Notes under the pieces: model-generated
Told to the model about the DNA's origin: nothing
What the model saw: the letters and a program-made list of their open reading frames with translations, nothing else
Databases searched by the model: none
Source of the DNA: Acinetobacter gyllenbergii CIP 110306 = MTCC 11365
Lineage (GTDB): Bacteria; Pseudomonadota; Gammaproteobacteria; Pseudomonadales; Moraxellaceae
NCBI RefSeq assembly: GCF_000413855.1
Contig: NZ_ATGG01000012.1
Span: 1 to 64,000 of the forward strand
Reading direction: 5' to 3'
Length of the DNA: 64,000 nt
Program-made: the position numbers and the translations under genes
Shown here: piece after piece, positions 36,476-46,329 of the stretch
How the letters are laid out: each line of letters begins with the position of its first letter
Numbering within the stretch: the first letter of the stretch is position 1

Positions 36476-37267
36476 ATGAAACCTTTGATTCATTTTGCCC
36501 ATGCCAATGGTGTTCCGTCTAAAGTTTATCAAAAGCTGTTTGATCAGTTAAAAGATCAATACGATATTATCTATGTTGCTGAGATTGGAAATGACAAACG
36601 TTATCCAATTACCCATGGCTGGACGCATTTGGTTGACCAAATTATTGATAGCATTGTGCAGCAAGCACAAGGGCGTACAGTGATTGGTGTAGGGCACTCA
36701 TTAGGCTCGGTCTTGACACTGATGGCGGCTTATCGCCGCCCAGAGCTATTTTCACAAGTCATTATGCTCGATCCACCTTTAATTATTGGTAAGTCGTCTT
36801 TTATTTTTCATCTTGCCAAAATCTTTAAACCTAAATTAGTGGATAAAATCACCCCAGCAGGTTTGTCGGTACGTCGTCGTGATCATTGGGATTCGCGGGA
36901 GCAAGCTGCGGAGTTGTTAGGTTCGAGAGGTTTTTATCAGCACTTTGATCCAGATTGCTTCCAAGCCTATATTGCACATGCTTTGACGGATGATCATCAA
37001 AATGGCGGTGTAACACTCACCATTCCTAAGGATGATGAAGTGGCCATGTTTAGAACTACGCCATCCATGTGGTGGTTACCAATGCCGAAACCTTCTGTAC
37101 CTGTACATTTGGTTGTGGGACAAGACAGTGTTTTCTTAAAAGAAAAGTTCCCGCAAGTGGCGAAAAAGAAATTAGGTATTCCTTTTTCTGTCGTGGATGG
37201 TGGACATATGTTCCCCTTGGAACATCCAGTGGAAACGGTTGAGAAAATCAAAAGCTTGGTGGTTTGA
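36476..37267 (+). CDS. Alpha/beta hydrolase
   Basis: This 263-residue soluble hydrolase has the nucleophile S75 in GHSLGS and a likely His in DGGHMFPLEHP near the end. The conserved start is PLIHFAHANG, which includes the oxyanion strand. A lid-like segment lies around residues 105-170. Substrate unknown. ATG 36476 is preferred; GTG 36455 would add seven residues. It converges on purN with a bidirectional terminator between. Confidence 0.88.
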   Translation: MKPLIHFAHANGVPSKVYQKLFDQLKDQYDIIYVAEIGNDKRYPITHGWTHLVDQIIDSIVQQAQGRTVIGVGHSLGSVLTLMAAYRRPELFSQVIMLDPPLIIGKSSFIFHLAKIFKPKLVDKITPAGLSVRRRDHWDSREQAAELLGSRGFYQHFDPDCFQAYIAHALTDDHQNGGVTLTIPKDDEVAMFRTTPSMWWLPMPKPSVPVHLVVGQDSVFLKEKFPQVAKKKLGIPFSVVDGGHMFPLEHPVETVEKIKSLVV

Positions 37268-37273
37268 GCTAAT

Positions 37274-37301
37274 AAAAAACACATCCGAAGATGTGTTTTT
37301 T
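37274..37301. terminator. Bidirectional terminator between the hydrolase gene and purN
   Basis: Perfect 12-bp stem AAAAAACACATC / GATGTGTTTTTT with CGAA loop; T runs on both strands. Confidence 0.9.
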
Positions 37302-37305
37302 ATTT

Positions 37306-37932
37306 TTAAAACTGAGCAAATTGAATCGGTCGTTCTAAGGGCTTCTGGTTGAAATAAGCTTGACCATTCCGCCAAGTCAGTTGGCCATTACATAGCCATT
37401 CTGCAACTTGAGGATAGATGAAATGCTCAAGTTCATGCACACGTTGTGCTAGGCTTTCTACGGTATCGTGTAAACCGACTTGAATTGCTGATTGTGCAAT
37501 ACTTTGTCCTGCATCGAGCTCCGCCGTGACAAAATGAACTGTACAGCCATGCAAGCGATCTCCAGTATTTAATACACGTTGATGTGTATTCACACCTTTA
37601 TAAAAAGGCAGCAGAGAAGGGTGGATATTTAACATTTTACCTTGCCATTGACTGACAAAGTTCGGGGTTAAAATCCGCATAAAACCAGCAAGGATTACTA
37701 GATCAACTTGCCATGCTAATAATTGTTGATGCATGGCTGCATCGAAGCTTTCGCGATTTGGATAATCTTTATGTGAAATAACAGCGGTCGCAATATTGGC
37801 GTTCTCAGCACGCTGCAATGCATATGCATCAAATTTATTTGAGAGGACACCAATGATTTGCCCTGACAGATTTGCATCTATCAGGGCCTGTAAGTTGCTA
37901 CCGTTGCCTGAGACAAGGACAGCAATTCTCAT
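37306..37932 (-). CDS. purN: Phosphoribosylglycinamide formyltransferase
   Basis: PurN formylates GAR with 10-formyl-THF, step three of purine synthesis. The 208-residue protein shows the start IAVLVSGNGSNLQ and the catalytic NIHPSLLP (Asn, His). The aspartate lies in the ELDAGQ segment. Its ATG shares one base with the purM stop (TAATG), so the pair is translationally coupled. Confidence 0.97.
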   Translation of the reverse strand: MRIAVLVSGNGSNLQALIDANLSGQIIGVLSNKFDAYALQRAENANIATAVISHKDYPNRESFDAAMHQQLLAWQVDLVILAGFMRILTPNFVSQWQGKMLNIHPSLLPFYKGVNTHQRVLNTGDRLHGCTVHFVTAELDAGQSIAQSAIQVGLHDTVESLAQRVHELEHFIYPQVAEWLCNGQLTWRNGQAYFNQKPLERPIQFAQF

Positions 37933-39002
37933 TATGCAAAGATCACGCGAATTTTTTCGTCAGCGCCTTCAACTGATTCAGCATTTTCTTGGATATAACC
38001 AATTTTCCACGCTTTTTCGCCTTGCGCATTTAATACAGCAATAGCTTTGTCAGCTTCGCTTGCATCGACTGCAATCACCATACCTACGCCACAGTTAAAG
38101 GTACGATACATTTCAAAGCGTTCTACGTTACCTTCACGTTGTAACAACTGGAATAATTCAGACCATTCCCAGCTTGACTCGTCAATGACAGCTTGTGCGC
38201 CATTTGGAAGAACACGCGGTAAGTTACCCGGTAAGCCACCACCAGTAATGTGTGCCATTGCATGCACATCAACTTGTTTGCAAAGTTCGAGTACTGGTTT
38301 TACGTAGATACGTGTTGGTTCCATTGCCACATCGGCAAGTGGGCGACCATCAACGATTTGAGTTAAGTCTACATTCTTAACATCTAAAATTTTACGTAGT
38401 AATGAGTAACCATTAGAGTGTGCGCCACTTGATGCGACACCAAGAAGTACGTCACCAGACTTCACTTTAGTGCCATCAATAATTTTGCTGTGTTCTACAA
38501 CACCCACCGCAAAACCAGCAAGATCGTAATCTTCACCTTCATACATGCCCGGCATTTCAGCAGTTTCACCACCGACCAATGCACAACCAGCAAGTTCACA
38601 ACCTTTACCAATTCCTGTTACGACATCAGCAGCAACATCAACATTTAAATGACCTGTTGCATAGTAGTCCAGGAAGAATAATGGCTCAGCACCACAAACA
38701 AGTAAGTCGTTTACACACATTGCAACGAGATCTTGACCAATCGTGTCATGACGGTTGAGGTTGAGTGCTAAACGTAATTTAGTCCCTACACCATCTGTTC
38801 CTGATACCAATACAGGCTCTTCATAACCTTTTGGAATTTTGCATAAAGCACCGAAGCCGCCAAGACCGCCCATTACTTCAGGACGAGTGGTACGTTTAGC
38901 GACAGATTTGATACGATCGACCAATGCGTCTCCCGCTTCAATGTCGACGCCAGCATCTTTATAGCTTAAACCAGTATTTGGGGTAGAAGTTGAGTTGCTC
39001 AT
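37932..39002 (-). CDS. purM: Phosphoribosylformylglycinamidine cyclo-ligase
   Basis: PurM makes AIR from FGAM, the step after PurL. The 356-residue product has the family's GVDIEAGD start, the [11 protein letters not shown] motif, [10 protein letters not shown] and the C-terminal [10 protein letters not shown]. It is the first gene of a purM-purN operon. The purL gene lies 20 kb away. Confidence 0.98.
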   Translation of the reverse strand: MSNSTSTPNTGLSYKDAGVDIEAGDALVDRIKSVAKRTTRPEVMGGLGGFGALCKIPKGYEEPVLVSGTDGVGTKLRLALNLNRHDTIGQDLVAMCVNDLLVCGAEPLFFLDYYATGHLNVDVAADVVTGIGKGCELAGCALVGGETAEMPGMYEGEDYDLAGFAVGVVEHSKIIDGTKVKSGDVLLGVASSGAHSNGYSLLRKILDVKNVDLTQIVDGRPLADVAMEPTRIYVKPVLELCKQVDVHAMAHITGGGLPGNLPRVLPNGAQAVIDESSWEWSELFQLLQREGNVERFEMYRTFNCGVGMVIAVDASEADKAIAVLNAQGEKAWKIGYIQENAESVEGADEKIRVIFA

Positions 39003-39136
39003 AGTGAAGTCTCCGCAGTGGCGGCAGATTATAACCTGAATATACGAAACTCTTATGTTATTTATGCTCGAAAATGCTATCTTTAATTAAATTTTTTTTC
39101 CATTTATAACGATTACACGAAAAAAGGCTAGATTTT

Positions 39137-40330
39137 ATGCAAGATCAGGTACTACGTCGTATCTTTATCCTCGCTGGGCTCGCATTATTGCTTTGGGTGC
39201 TTTATCTACTGAAGCCCATTGTGATTCCTTTTGTCGGTGCTTTTTTCATTGCCTATTTATTTAGCCCGCTGGTTGATGTTCTTGTAAAAATTAAATTGCC
39301 GCGCTGGTTAGCGATCAGTATCGTATTTATCGGGATTGGCGTAACTTTAACCATGGTTTTGTGGTTCTTAGTGCCTTTGATTTGGAAACAGTTAATGTAT
39401 GCGCGGGATAGTATTCCTGCAGGAATTCACTGGATTAATGCAACCTTCTTACCATGGGTGTCGCATACTTTTAATGTCGTGCCAATGGAAATTGACACGG
39501 AGCAGATCACTAAAGCTTTAATGGATTATATTCAGACCAATTACAGTGCAGATAGTATTCAAACCATGGCATTAAGAGTTGCTCAATCTGGTTTGAATTT
39601 TATCCAAATTGGCGGGGTTGTGATCCTGATTCCAATTATCTCTTTCTACTTTTTACTAGATTGGGAGCGAATGCTGCAAAGCTTTAGACGTTTAATTCCG
39701 CGTCCTTATGAAGCTTCAACTTTAACCATCGTTCGTGAATGCCATAGTGTATTAGGTGCTTTTGTAAAAGGCCAATTCCTCGTTATGCTTTTATTGGGTA
39801 TCGTTTATGCTGTGGGCTTACAACTGATTGGTCTTGAAGTTGGCTTGATTATTGGAATGATTGCTGGTTTGGCCAGTATTATTCCTTATTTGGGTTTTGG
39901 TGTCGGCATTATTGCGGCGGTGATTGCAACATTGTTTCAATTTGGATTGGACTGGACGCAGATCCTTCTGGTTGGTGTTGTATTTATGATTGGGCAAATG
40001 GTCGAAGGCTATATTCTTCAACCATTCTTATTGGGCGATAAAATTGGTTTATCGCCAGTTGCGGTAGTTTTTGCTGTACTCGCTGGGGCACAACTCGGTG
40101 GATTTTTGGGGATGCTGATTGCTTTACCTGTCGCAGCAGTCATTGTGGTACTGTTAAAACATGCACGTGATAATTATGAAAAAAGTCGACTGTATGGTTT
40201 ACCAACAGAAGTTGTGTTGGTCGAAGGCGAAACTCAGCATATAAATGTTGAAACAGGTCATGTAGAACTTGATATTCATATTAAAAACTCTCAAGATACA
40301 GAGACTTCAAACTCGAATGACTTAAAGTAA
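39137..40330 (+). CDS. AI-2E/PerM family membrane transporter
   Basis: This 397-residue protein has about eight hydrophobic segments in the PerM/AI-2E family order. A long periplasmic stretch (about 75-150) lies mid-protein, and the C-terminal tail is acidic and Thr/Ser-rich. The family's substrates are disputed (autoinducer or sodium/proton). It is 20 bases ahead of hda, an association seen in other gammaproteobacteria. Confidence 0.9.
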   Translation: MQDQVLRRIFILAGLALLLWVLYLLKPIVIPFVGAFFIAYLFSPLVDVLVKIKLPRWLAISIVFIGIGVTLTMVLWFLVPLIWKQLMYARDSIPAGIHWINATFLPWVSHTFNVVPMEIDTEQITKALMDYIQTNYSADSIQTMALRVAQSGLNFIQIGGVVILIPIISFYFLLDWERMLQSFRRLIPRPYEASTLTIVRECHSVLGAFVKGQFLVMLLLGIVYAVGLQLIGLEVGLIIGMIAGLASIIPYLGFGVGIIAAVIATLFQFGLDWTQILLVGVVFMIGQMVEGYILQPFLLGDKIGLSPVAVVFAVLAGAQLGGFLGMLIALPVAAVIVVLLKHARDNYEKSRLYGLPTEVVLVEGETQHINVETGHVELDIHIKNSQDTETSNSNDLK

Positions 40331-40350
40331 TTGAGGAACACATTAAACAT

Positions 40351-41049
40351 ATGCGTCAACTCCAACTGGATATAGAACCTCAACTCGATGCCCGAATCAG
40401 TGATTTTTCGGGGCCGGGTTGGGGACCTGTGGTTGATGCGGTAAGACAATTACATGCAGGCTTGGTGAGTCGATTCTATGTTTATGGTGGGGCGGGCACT
40501 GGTAAGAGCCATTTACTGTCTGCAATCTGTGACTCTTATTTGGAATTAGGTCGCCCAGCAATTAAAGTCTCATTATTAGAATTATTAGATGCTCCGATTG
40601 AAGCGATTACCTCCTTGGAGTTTTATGATCTAGTCGCGTTAGATGATATTGATGCAATTAGTGGTGTTCCGCACTGGCAAAAAGCCGTTTTTCATTTAAT
40701 CAATAATCATGAAGGGCAGTTGGTTTTTTCCTCTCGTGTTGCACCTATTGAATTAAAGCTGGAACTACCAGATTTACAATCAAGACTGACCCAAGCCGTT
40801 AGTGTCAAAGTGCCAAATGGTAGTTCCTATATTGATCGACAAGCGCTACTACAGTCGGTCATGACCCGACGAGGGATTCATTTTGATCAACAGATTGTTG
40901 ATTATTTATTAATGAATGGGCCGCATCAGGCATCCATTTTATTGCAAACATTAGCTCAACTTGAAAAAATGTTGAAAGGCGAAAAAACCAAGCTTTCAAA
41001 TACAACGCTTAAGCAAATTTACGCATTGATTGATGAATATCGCCAATAG
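40351..41049 (+). CDS. hda: DnaA regulatory inactivator Hda
   Basis: Hda with the DNA-loaded sliding clamp stimulates DnaA-ATP hydrolysis to stop re-initiation. The 232-residue DnaA-like AAA+ protein begins MRQLQLDIEP. That opening includes the clamp-binding QLxLD motif. Walker A is GGAGTGKSH, and a Walker B-like VALDDIDAI follows. Length matches Hda rather than DnaA. Confidence 0.93.
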   Translation: MRQLQLDIEPQLDARISDFSGPGWGPVVDAVRQLHAGLVSRFYVYGGAGTGKSHLLSAICDSYLELGRPAIKVSLLELLDAPIEAITSLEFYDLVALDDIDAISGVPHWQKAVFHLINNHEGQLVFSSRVAPIELKLELPDLQSRLTQAVSVKVPNGSSYIDRQALLQSVMTRRGIHFDQQIVDYLLMNGPHQASILLQTLAQLEKMLKGEKTKLSNTTLKQIYALIDEYRQ

Positions 41050-41106
41050 CATAAAATTTCTTGAGTAATTTCGAGAGCTATGACAAAGTACGCACAAAGG
41101 AATGTG

Positions 41107-41129
41107 CTTGCAAACCCCTAGTTTGTAAG
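41107..41129 (+). promoter_or_regulatory. Hairpin between hda and the first CSLREA gene
   Basis: CTTGCAAAC / GTTTGTAAG forms a 9-bp stem with one G-T pair and a CCCTA loop. No T run follows, so it is a leader hairpin rather than a terminator. Confidence 0.4.
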
Positions 41130-41161
41130 ACGAAGAAAAATGAAAAAAGAAGGAGATCGGT

Positions 41162-43033
41162 ATGCTCAAACGGACGCTTGCCTGCGCTTTATTTACGATT
41201 ACAGGACATGCATATTCTGCGGATATTCAAGTGACAACGCTGCTTGATGATGAGAATTATACCGGTTGCTCGTTACGAAATGCTGTAGGATTTATAAATA
41301 ACAGAAGTCAAAAAGAATTCGAAAATGGTTATCGTGGATGCGGTAATAAAGATATAAGCAGTATTATTATTTTACAGCGAGATCAGACCTACCAACTGAA
41401 TAAAGCATTGGAAATTAAGGCATCAATGGCAATTCGTACTGCAAGTAGTGATGGCTTTAATGACAATAAAAAAGGCTTAAATAATGCGACACTCAAAATG
41501 GTGGGTTCGGATCGCCTTTTTGTAATTGACGATAATAATGTGGAAAGTCCTTTTCTTGAAGTTAAGTTAAGTGAATTAAATTTACAAGGCGCCTCTCATA
41601 AAGTAAATAATGGTGGCTTGATTCTTAATCGTGAAAGTTTATCAATTGATTACTCAAGATTAACAGGTGGGGCAGCAAATCGAGGTGGGGCGATTTATAA
41701 CGTTGGTATTCCATCTGGAGATAAAAAAACAGCTGGATATGTTAATGCCAGTTATAGTCTTTTTCAGAACAATAAAGCTGATCAAGGTGCAATTATTTTT
41801 AGTGAGATGCCAAGATATTTAATTACTAAATCTGTACTACGCGATAATGAGGGTGTGGCGGGTCCAGATGGCGCTTCACTGTATGTTTTGAATGGCTTTA
41901 ATAATGACACCGTCGGCGGTGCATTAGCTGATGGAATCTATGGAATTCGAAGCAGTACCATCTTTCATAACAAAGGTGGCTATGTTGCAAATATCCGTGA
42001 AGGCATGATTCTCAATAACAATACCATCATCAAAAATGCTGCTGGCTTGTATTTACAATCGTTAAATCGGAAAGTAACAACTACTGAAAATGGTGAAACC
42101 AAAGTTGAGGAATTCCCAAGTGCTTATGTGTCCAACAGTATTCTGATTGCCAATGGCAATAGCAACTGTGGCAGTATTTCGACCGATACGACCATTGTAC
42201 AAAGTAATTTGACGACAACGGACTGTAACCGAAATCCTGGTGACCGCTTGCCAAACTTTATGTGGAATGCAAATGATCCTGAGCAAGCAGTAATTGCTGG
42301 GGGTACAAACGATGAAGGTGTTTGCGCAGCGCCACCAGCAAAAGGTTTACTTTGCCCATATACGATTCCCAAAGACCAAATGTTAGGTTTCTTTAAGCCG
42401 CGTTTATTAACATCATATAAACAACTCACGGATTCCCTGATTGTCAACAAAGGGCGAATTTATAGTGATGGGACCAGTTTTAGTCTAGGGAATTGTGAGG
42501 CGAAAGATCAACGTGATAAAGATCGTACAGGTTTTGATGAGCTCTGTGACCTTGGTTCTATAGAATTGGTTGTGGATCGTAACAATGTCTCAGTTGAAGG
42601 AATGGATATTCGATTCAAGGAGATTGCCAAATTTAATATTTCTAGCAATTTATTAGATGGAGAGTTGTTAGATCCAAATACTTGTGAGCAGCTTTTAGGA
42701 AAACGCTCGGATGGGCAAGCTTGGCAATATGGTTGCTTAGACATCGTACAAAATCAAACACCATCTAAGGGTAAGACCACCATTGATCAAGATGGTAATG
42801 TGACCTATGTTCCTTATAGTGATTGGCATGGAGCCGATATATTTAAACTGCGTATTATGACGACGATTACACGCTTTAATAATGTAACGAACTATTATAT
42901 TGAGATTCCTACAAATATTGTGCAAGACCCACCAGATACATTTAAAAGTAAAACCGTAAATGTGGGGAGTTTTGGGTTTGGTGCTATTCTTGCTTTATTC
43001 GGCTTAATAGGATTACGTCGTTTTAAATCATAA
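41162..43033 (+). CDS. CSLREA-type surface protein, rhombotarget A-like (copy 1)
   Basis: This 623-residue protein has a signal peptide (ending AYSA), then a CSLRNA motif in the CSLREA-family start (about 33-45). A repetitive body looks like a parallel beta-helix, and Cys pairs are scattered through it. The tail GSFGFG...GLIGLRRFKS is a short helix and basic cluster, as in GlyGly-CTERM substrates of rhombosortase. The tail lacks a true Gly-Gly. Acinetobacter proteins of this kind are called rhombotarget A; I assign that by resemblance. A strong GAAGGAGA ribosome site precedes the start. Its paralogue follows after 16 bases. Confidence 0.72.
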   Translation: MLKRTLACALFTITGHAYSADIQVTTLLDDENYTGCSLRNAVGFINNRSQKEFENGYRGCGNKDISSIIILQRDQTYQLNKALEIKASMAIRTASSDGFNDNKKGLNNATLKMVGSDRLFVIDDNNVESPFLEVKLSELNLQGASHKVNNGGLILNRESLSIDYSRLTGGAANRGGAIYNVGIPSGDKKTAGYVNASYSLFQNNKADQGAIIFSEMPRYLITKSVLRDNEGVAGPDGASLYVLNGFNNDTVGGALADGIYGIRSSTIFHNKGGYVANIREGMILNNNTIIKNAAGLYLQSLNRKVTTTENGETKVEEFPSAYVSNSILIANGNSNCGSISTDTTIVQSNLTTTDCNRNPGDRLPNFMWNANDPEQAVIAGGTNDEGVCAAPPAKGLLCPYTIPKDQMLGFFKPRLLTSYKQLTDSLIVNKGRIYSDGTSFSLGNCEAKDQRDKDRTGFDELCDLGSIELVVDRNNVSVEGMDIRFKEIAKFNISSNLLDGELLDPNTCEQLLGKRSDGQAWQYGCLDIVQNQTPSKGKTTIDQDGNVTYVPYSDWHGADIFKLRIMTTITRFNNVTNYYIEIPTNIVQDPPDTFKSKTVNVGSFGFGAILALFGLIGLRRFKS

Positions 43034-43049
43034 TCAGGGATGTGATGAG

Positions 43050-45566
43050 ATGAAACATTATAAGAAAACAATTTTAGCGACGATGATGTTGGCAACCATG
43101 CCATTGTTGGCTGCAACAAATAATGCACCGATCAAAGTCACAACTTTTGCAGATGAGGATGGAGAAAACGCCAATGCCTGTTCATTACGTGAAGCATTAA
43201 AAACAGCTGAAACACGCGTTGCTTACGGTGGATGTGCGGTAACAGATATCTCATCTACTAGGCAGAAGCTTATTCAGCTTGAAAAAGGCGTCTATACGCT
43301 AAAAAAAGAACTTGATCCAAATGTTAACGTATCAATTCTTGGTGCAAGTCCAGTTGATTGGGAAGGAAAGAATGTTCTTGTCAATGATGCTGTAAATCAA
43401 TACCCAGCGCAAATTGAGTTGAAAACTACGATTAAAGCGGAAAACTCACGTATTTTTAATACGACACGAGGGGCCAAAAACTTAAGTTTAACCAATCTAA
43501 TCTTAACTGGAGGTCGAGCCACGGATTTTGGTGGTGCCATCTATGCGGGTGCGGATGTTGTACTGCAAAGCAGCCAAATTTTAGATTCACAAGCCATCAA
43601 GGAAGGAGGGGCAATATTTATGGCAGGCCCTTCTTCGACACTGACGATGACCAAGAGTTTGATACAGGGCAATAAAGCTGAAAAAGGCAGTGTATTGTCT
43701 ATGGGCTGTATGACAGACGCTCGATACATTCAAAATAACTCAGTTTTGACCGCGAATAGTTTTGTCGGAAATGGGTCGCAAAATTCAAGTAGTATGTTTG
43801 AGTTCTGTGGTGAGGTTGCTGCAAATATCAGTACCAATACAATTGCAAAAAATATTGTAAATAGCTCTACTGGTAATTTAATCAAATTTACTGGAGATAC
43901 CAAAGTTGGCACTGATCCCAATAATCGTCCAAGCATTTTAAGTGATAAAAGCAAATTAGAATTAAAAAGCAATACTATTGTCGAAAATACGGCGTTCACT
44001 ACGCTGCTCTACGATAAGTTGGGTCTTAAAAATTTGCTCTTTAATGTGATCGCCTATAATGGTGATAGTAATAGTTATGCTTGTCGATATTTGTTTGGCA
44101 ATGTGGCTGATCAGGAAAAAGTTAATTTTGGCCTTAGCTATAATGCGGTGGTACTCAAAGAGACTGATTCAACCATACCTGTTAATAATGTATGTGATGT
44201 ACCAAAAGCGTCGTTAAAAGATAATAAGACCAATTTGAATGTAAGTAATATTAGTATTACAACACTGTTAAGTCCAATGCAAACGCCTTCTGCTTACACG
44301 GCTTTTATGCCGATGTATTATCCAAAGCCGAATGTAACAGAGGTTAAAGTTGATGATAAGACTACCAAGAAAGTAGGTTTATTGGATATTGACGGTATTG
44401 GCTGTAGTGATGTTGACCAACGTGGCTTGGCTCGTATTACAGATGGCACATTACATTTTGATCCAACTTCTCGTAATCGTTGTGATATTGGTTCAGTTGA
44501 ATTAATGCAATTCAAAGCTGGTGATTTACAAGATTTAAGAAATATTTCAATTAGTAATTCAGTACAGGCTTACCAAGATCAATCTGACTTTTTTGATAAT
44601 TTGGTGAAAAATCCCAATGACCCAGATTTCTTGACGTATTATAAATACAGACTAGCTGATTACCAAAGACTATTAAAGTCTACAAAAGACAATTTGCATT
44701 ATCGTGCCATTTATATTGATCTCAAAAATTATCAACTGCCTTTACCGCAAGATATAGAAGAGGGCGGTAAGTATAAACTACAATTTTTTGATCCTAATTT
44801 ATTTGATGTTAAAGCTGAGCCTTTAGGTACGGGCTTGATTGATGGTGATATCGTCCAGATTGATGAAGATGATAAAAAGAATTTGGTGTGTACTTGGGAT
44901 AATGAGTTGCAGCAAATTATCTTTTACCGACTAGATGATGAAACTACTGCAGATGTAGATAAGGTTTTTTGTAAATATACCATCACTTCTAAATCATCAA
45001 CACCTGGCCCTGCAGTTAGCTCTTCAGGATTGCTTAAAGCGTCTTTTACGAATATTGCACCTGTCGCAACGGATACTTCTTTAACTTTTAAATATCAGGC
45101 AAAGCAAAAGTTAAGTTTGAATTTACTGAATTTCGCAAACGATGATGGTGATACGGGCAAAGGTGGACCAGGGCCAGAACAGATTCCAAATAAACCTAAG
45201 TTCTGGAAGAATAAAGATGGTATAGAACTACCAATTCGATTGAGCGAAATTCCGACTAAAGATCTTACTATTACAGCAGACCGCCAAGGGCCTTGTCCTG
45301 AACCAGATCAAAAAGAAACTTGTTATGGTGGGAATATTTATGTACAGGAAGTTAACGCATTTAACCCATTTAACTTTGATTTTAAATATCAGGTTTATGA
45401 TGCAGATGGCATGAAATCAAATGAAGCGATAGTGAGAACGATTAATACGGCAACAACGACAGATGATACTCGTACGGCAAATGGGGGCGGAGGCGGAGGT
45501 AGCTTTGGTTTCTACTCTGTATTTGGATTATTTGGATTATTGGCTTATCGTCGCTTTAAGAAATAA
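43050..45566 (+). CDS. CSLREA-type surface protein with GlyGly-CTERM-like tail (copy 2)
   Basis: This 838-residue paralogue of the previous gene has a signal peptide (ending LAA), the canonical CSLREA motif (CSLREALKTAE), a beta-helix-like body and an added C-terminal beta-rich region. The tail is GGGGGGSFGF, a helix, then YRRFKK, which matches a GlyGly-CTERM signal well. Such tails are cut by rhombosortase, and substrates are often then exported by type II secretion or kept on the surface. No rhombosortase gene lies in this window. Both copies share a D-QR...CD-GS-EL block. Function unknown. Confidence 0.7.
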   Translation: MKHYKKTILATMMLATMPLLAATNNAPIKVTTFADEDGENANACSLREALKTAETRVAYGGCAVTDISSTRQKLIQLEKGVYTLKKELDPNVNVSILGASPVDWEGKNVLVNDAVNQYPAQIELKTTIKAENSRIFNTTRGAKNLSLTNLILTGGRATDFGGAIYAGADVVLQSSQILDSQAIKEGGAIFMAGPSSTLTMTKSLIQGNKAEKGSVLSMGCMTDARYIQNNSVLTANSFVGNGSQNSSSMFEFCGEVAANISTNTIAKNIVNSSTGNLIKFTGDTKVGTDPNNRPSILSDKSKLELKSNTIVENTAFTTLLYDKLGLKNLLFNVIAYNGDSNSYACRYLFGNVADQEKVNFGLSYNAVVLKETDSTIPVNNVCDVPKASLKDNKTNLNVSNISITTLLSPMQTPSAYTAFMPMYYPKPNVTEVKVDDKTTKKVGLLDIDGIGCSDVDQRGLARITDGTLHFDPTSRNRCDIGSVELMQFKAGDLQDLRNISISNSVQAYQDQSDFFDNLVKNPNDPDFLTYYKYRLADYQRLLKSTKDNLHYRAIYIDLKNYQLPLPQDIEEGGKYKLQFFDPNLFDVKAEPLGTGLIDGDIVQIDEDDKKNLVCTWDNELQQIIFYRLDDETTADVDKVFCKYTITSKSSTPGPAVSSSGLLKASFTNIAPVATDTSLTFKYQAKQKLSLNLLNFANDDGDTGKGGPGPEQIPNKPKFWKNKDGIELPIRLSEIPTKDLTITADRQGPCPEPDQKETCYGGNIYVQEVNAFNPFNFDFKYQVYDADGMKSNEAIVRTINTATTTDDTRTANGGGGGGSFGFYSVFGLFGLLAYRRFKK

Positions 45567-45577
45567 GTTAAACCAAT

Positions 45578-45608
45578 AAAAAATAGCGCCTTTAAGGCGC
45601 TATTTTTT
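45578..45608. terminator. Bidirectional terminator between the CSLREA pair and the sigma operon
   Basis: AAAAAATAGCGCC / GGCGCTATTTTTT 13-bp stem with TTTAA loop, T runs on both sides. Confidence 0.92.
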
Positions 45609-45626
45609 ATTCTAATCATTTAAAAA

Positions 45627-46016
45627 TTAGTGTTCAGCGTATTTGGTGAGATACTCTTCTCTGATATTGATACGTTCTTCGGTACTGGCATTTTGCATAC
45701 GTTTACGTAATGTATTCCGTTCTTGCATACTCATTTTTTGCCATACATCACGCATTTTTTGCTTTTCTTCTTCAGGTAATTGCGTGAACCACTCCATCCG
45801 CTGTTGCAATTGCGAACTCTGATTGGTCGGAATTTCCTTCAGGGTCTGATAACGTTGAATTAAAACGCGTTGCTCTTCAGGGGACAAGTCATCCCAAGCT
45901 TCTTCCGTTGTCGGTTTATTTGGTTTAGAGAATACCCAAAAGCGCTCTGAACCTGCAAAACTGGTTTGTAATAAGCCGAGTGTACACACAACAAGTGCTA
46001 ATTTTTTAGCTGCCAT
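45627..46016 (-). CDS. DUF3106-domain exported protein
   Basis: This small protein (about 129 residues from ATG 46016) has a signal peptide (ending SFA). The mature part is rich in charged residues and built of repeated LSPEEQRVLIQRYQ-like helical units, as in DUF3106. The family is periplasmic and its role is unknown; it may chaperone or sense. It is the third gene of the sigma/anti-sigma operon and overlaps the anti-sigma gene by 11 bases. An in-frame GTG at 46034 is possible. Confidence 0.8.
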   Translation of the reverse strand: MAAKKLALVVCTLGLLQTSFAGSERFWVFSKPNKPTTEEAWDDLSPEEQRVLIQRYQTLKEIPTNQSSQLQQRMEWFTQLPEEEKQKMRDVWQKMSMQERNTLRKRMQNASTEERINIREEYLTKYAEH

Positions 46017-46329
46017 GTGGAACTTTATCCTCACCTAAGACCAATAACATTTCCATATCTTCAACCATTTGTGGTGAAAGTTTTGGATTTACGACAACCT
46101 GATTTTGAGGTTGATCTGCTAATTGTAACGAGCTAGGCAGAACCACAATCCCCATAAGGGCGGCAGCAAACGCAAAACCAGTCATTTTCCAAACACTGTA
46201 ATAAGAGGTTGGTTTCTTTTGCACAGTATCAAGAACATGATTCATCACCATCATTTTGTTGTGATGTTGTTCTTTCGCAAGTTGGTCGAGTCTGGATGTC
46301 ACATGTTTAGTGAACTCATCTTTTTTCAT
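46006..46329 (-). CDS. Membrane anti-sigma factor candidate
   Basis: This 107-residue protein has a cytoplasmic N-terminal part (about 1-45), one membrane helix (about 48-64) and a short periplasmic tail. It resembles DUF3619-type proteins encoded after ECF sigma genes. It overlaps the sigma gene by 14 bases, so it is probably its anti-sigma partner. There is no zinc-binding HxxxCxxC motif, so it is not a ZAS anti-sigma. Confidence 0.7.
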   Translation of the reverse strand: MKKDEFTKHVTSRLDQLAKEQHHNKMMVMNHVLDTVQKKPTSYYSVWKMTGFAFAAALMGIVVLPSSLQLADQPQNQVVVNPKLSPQMVEDMEMLLVLGEDKVPHGS

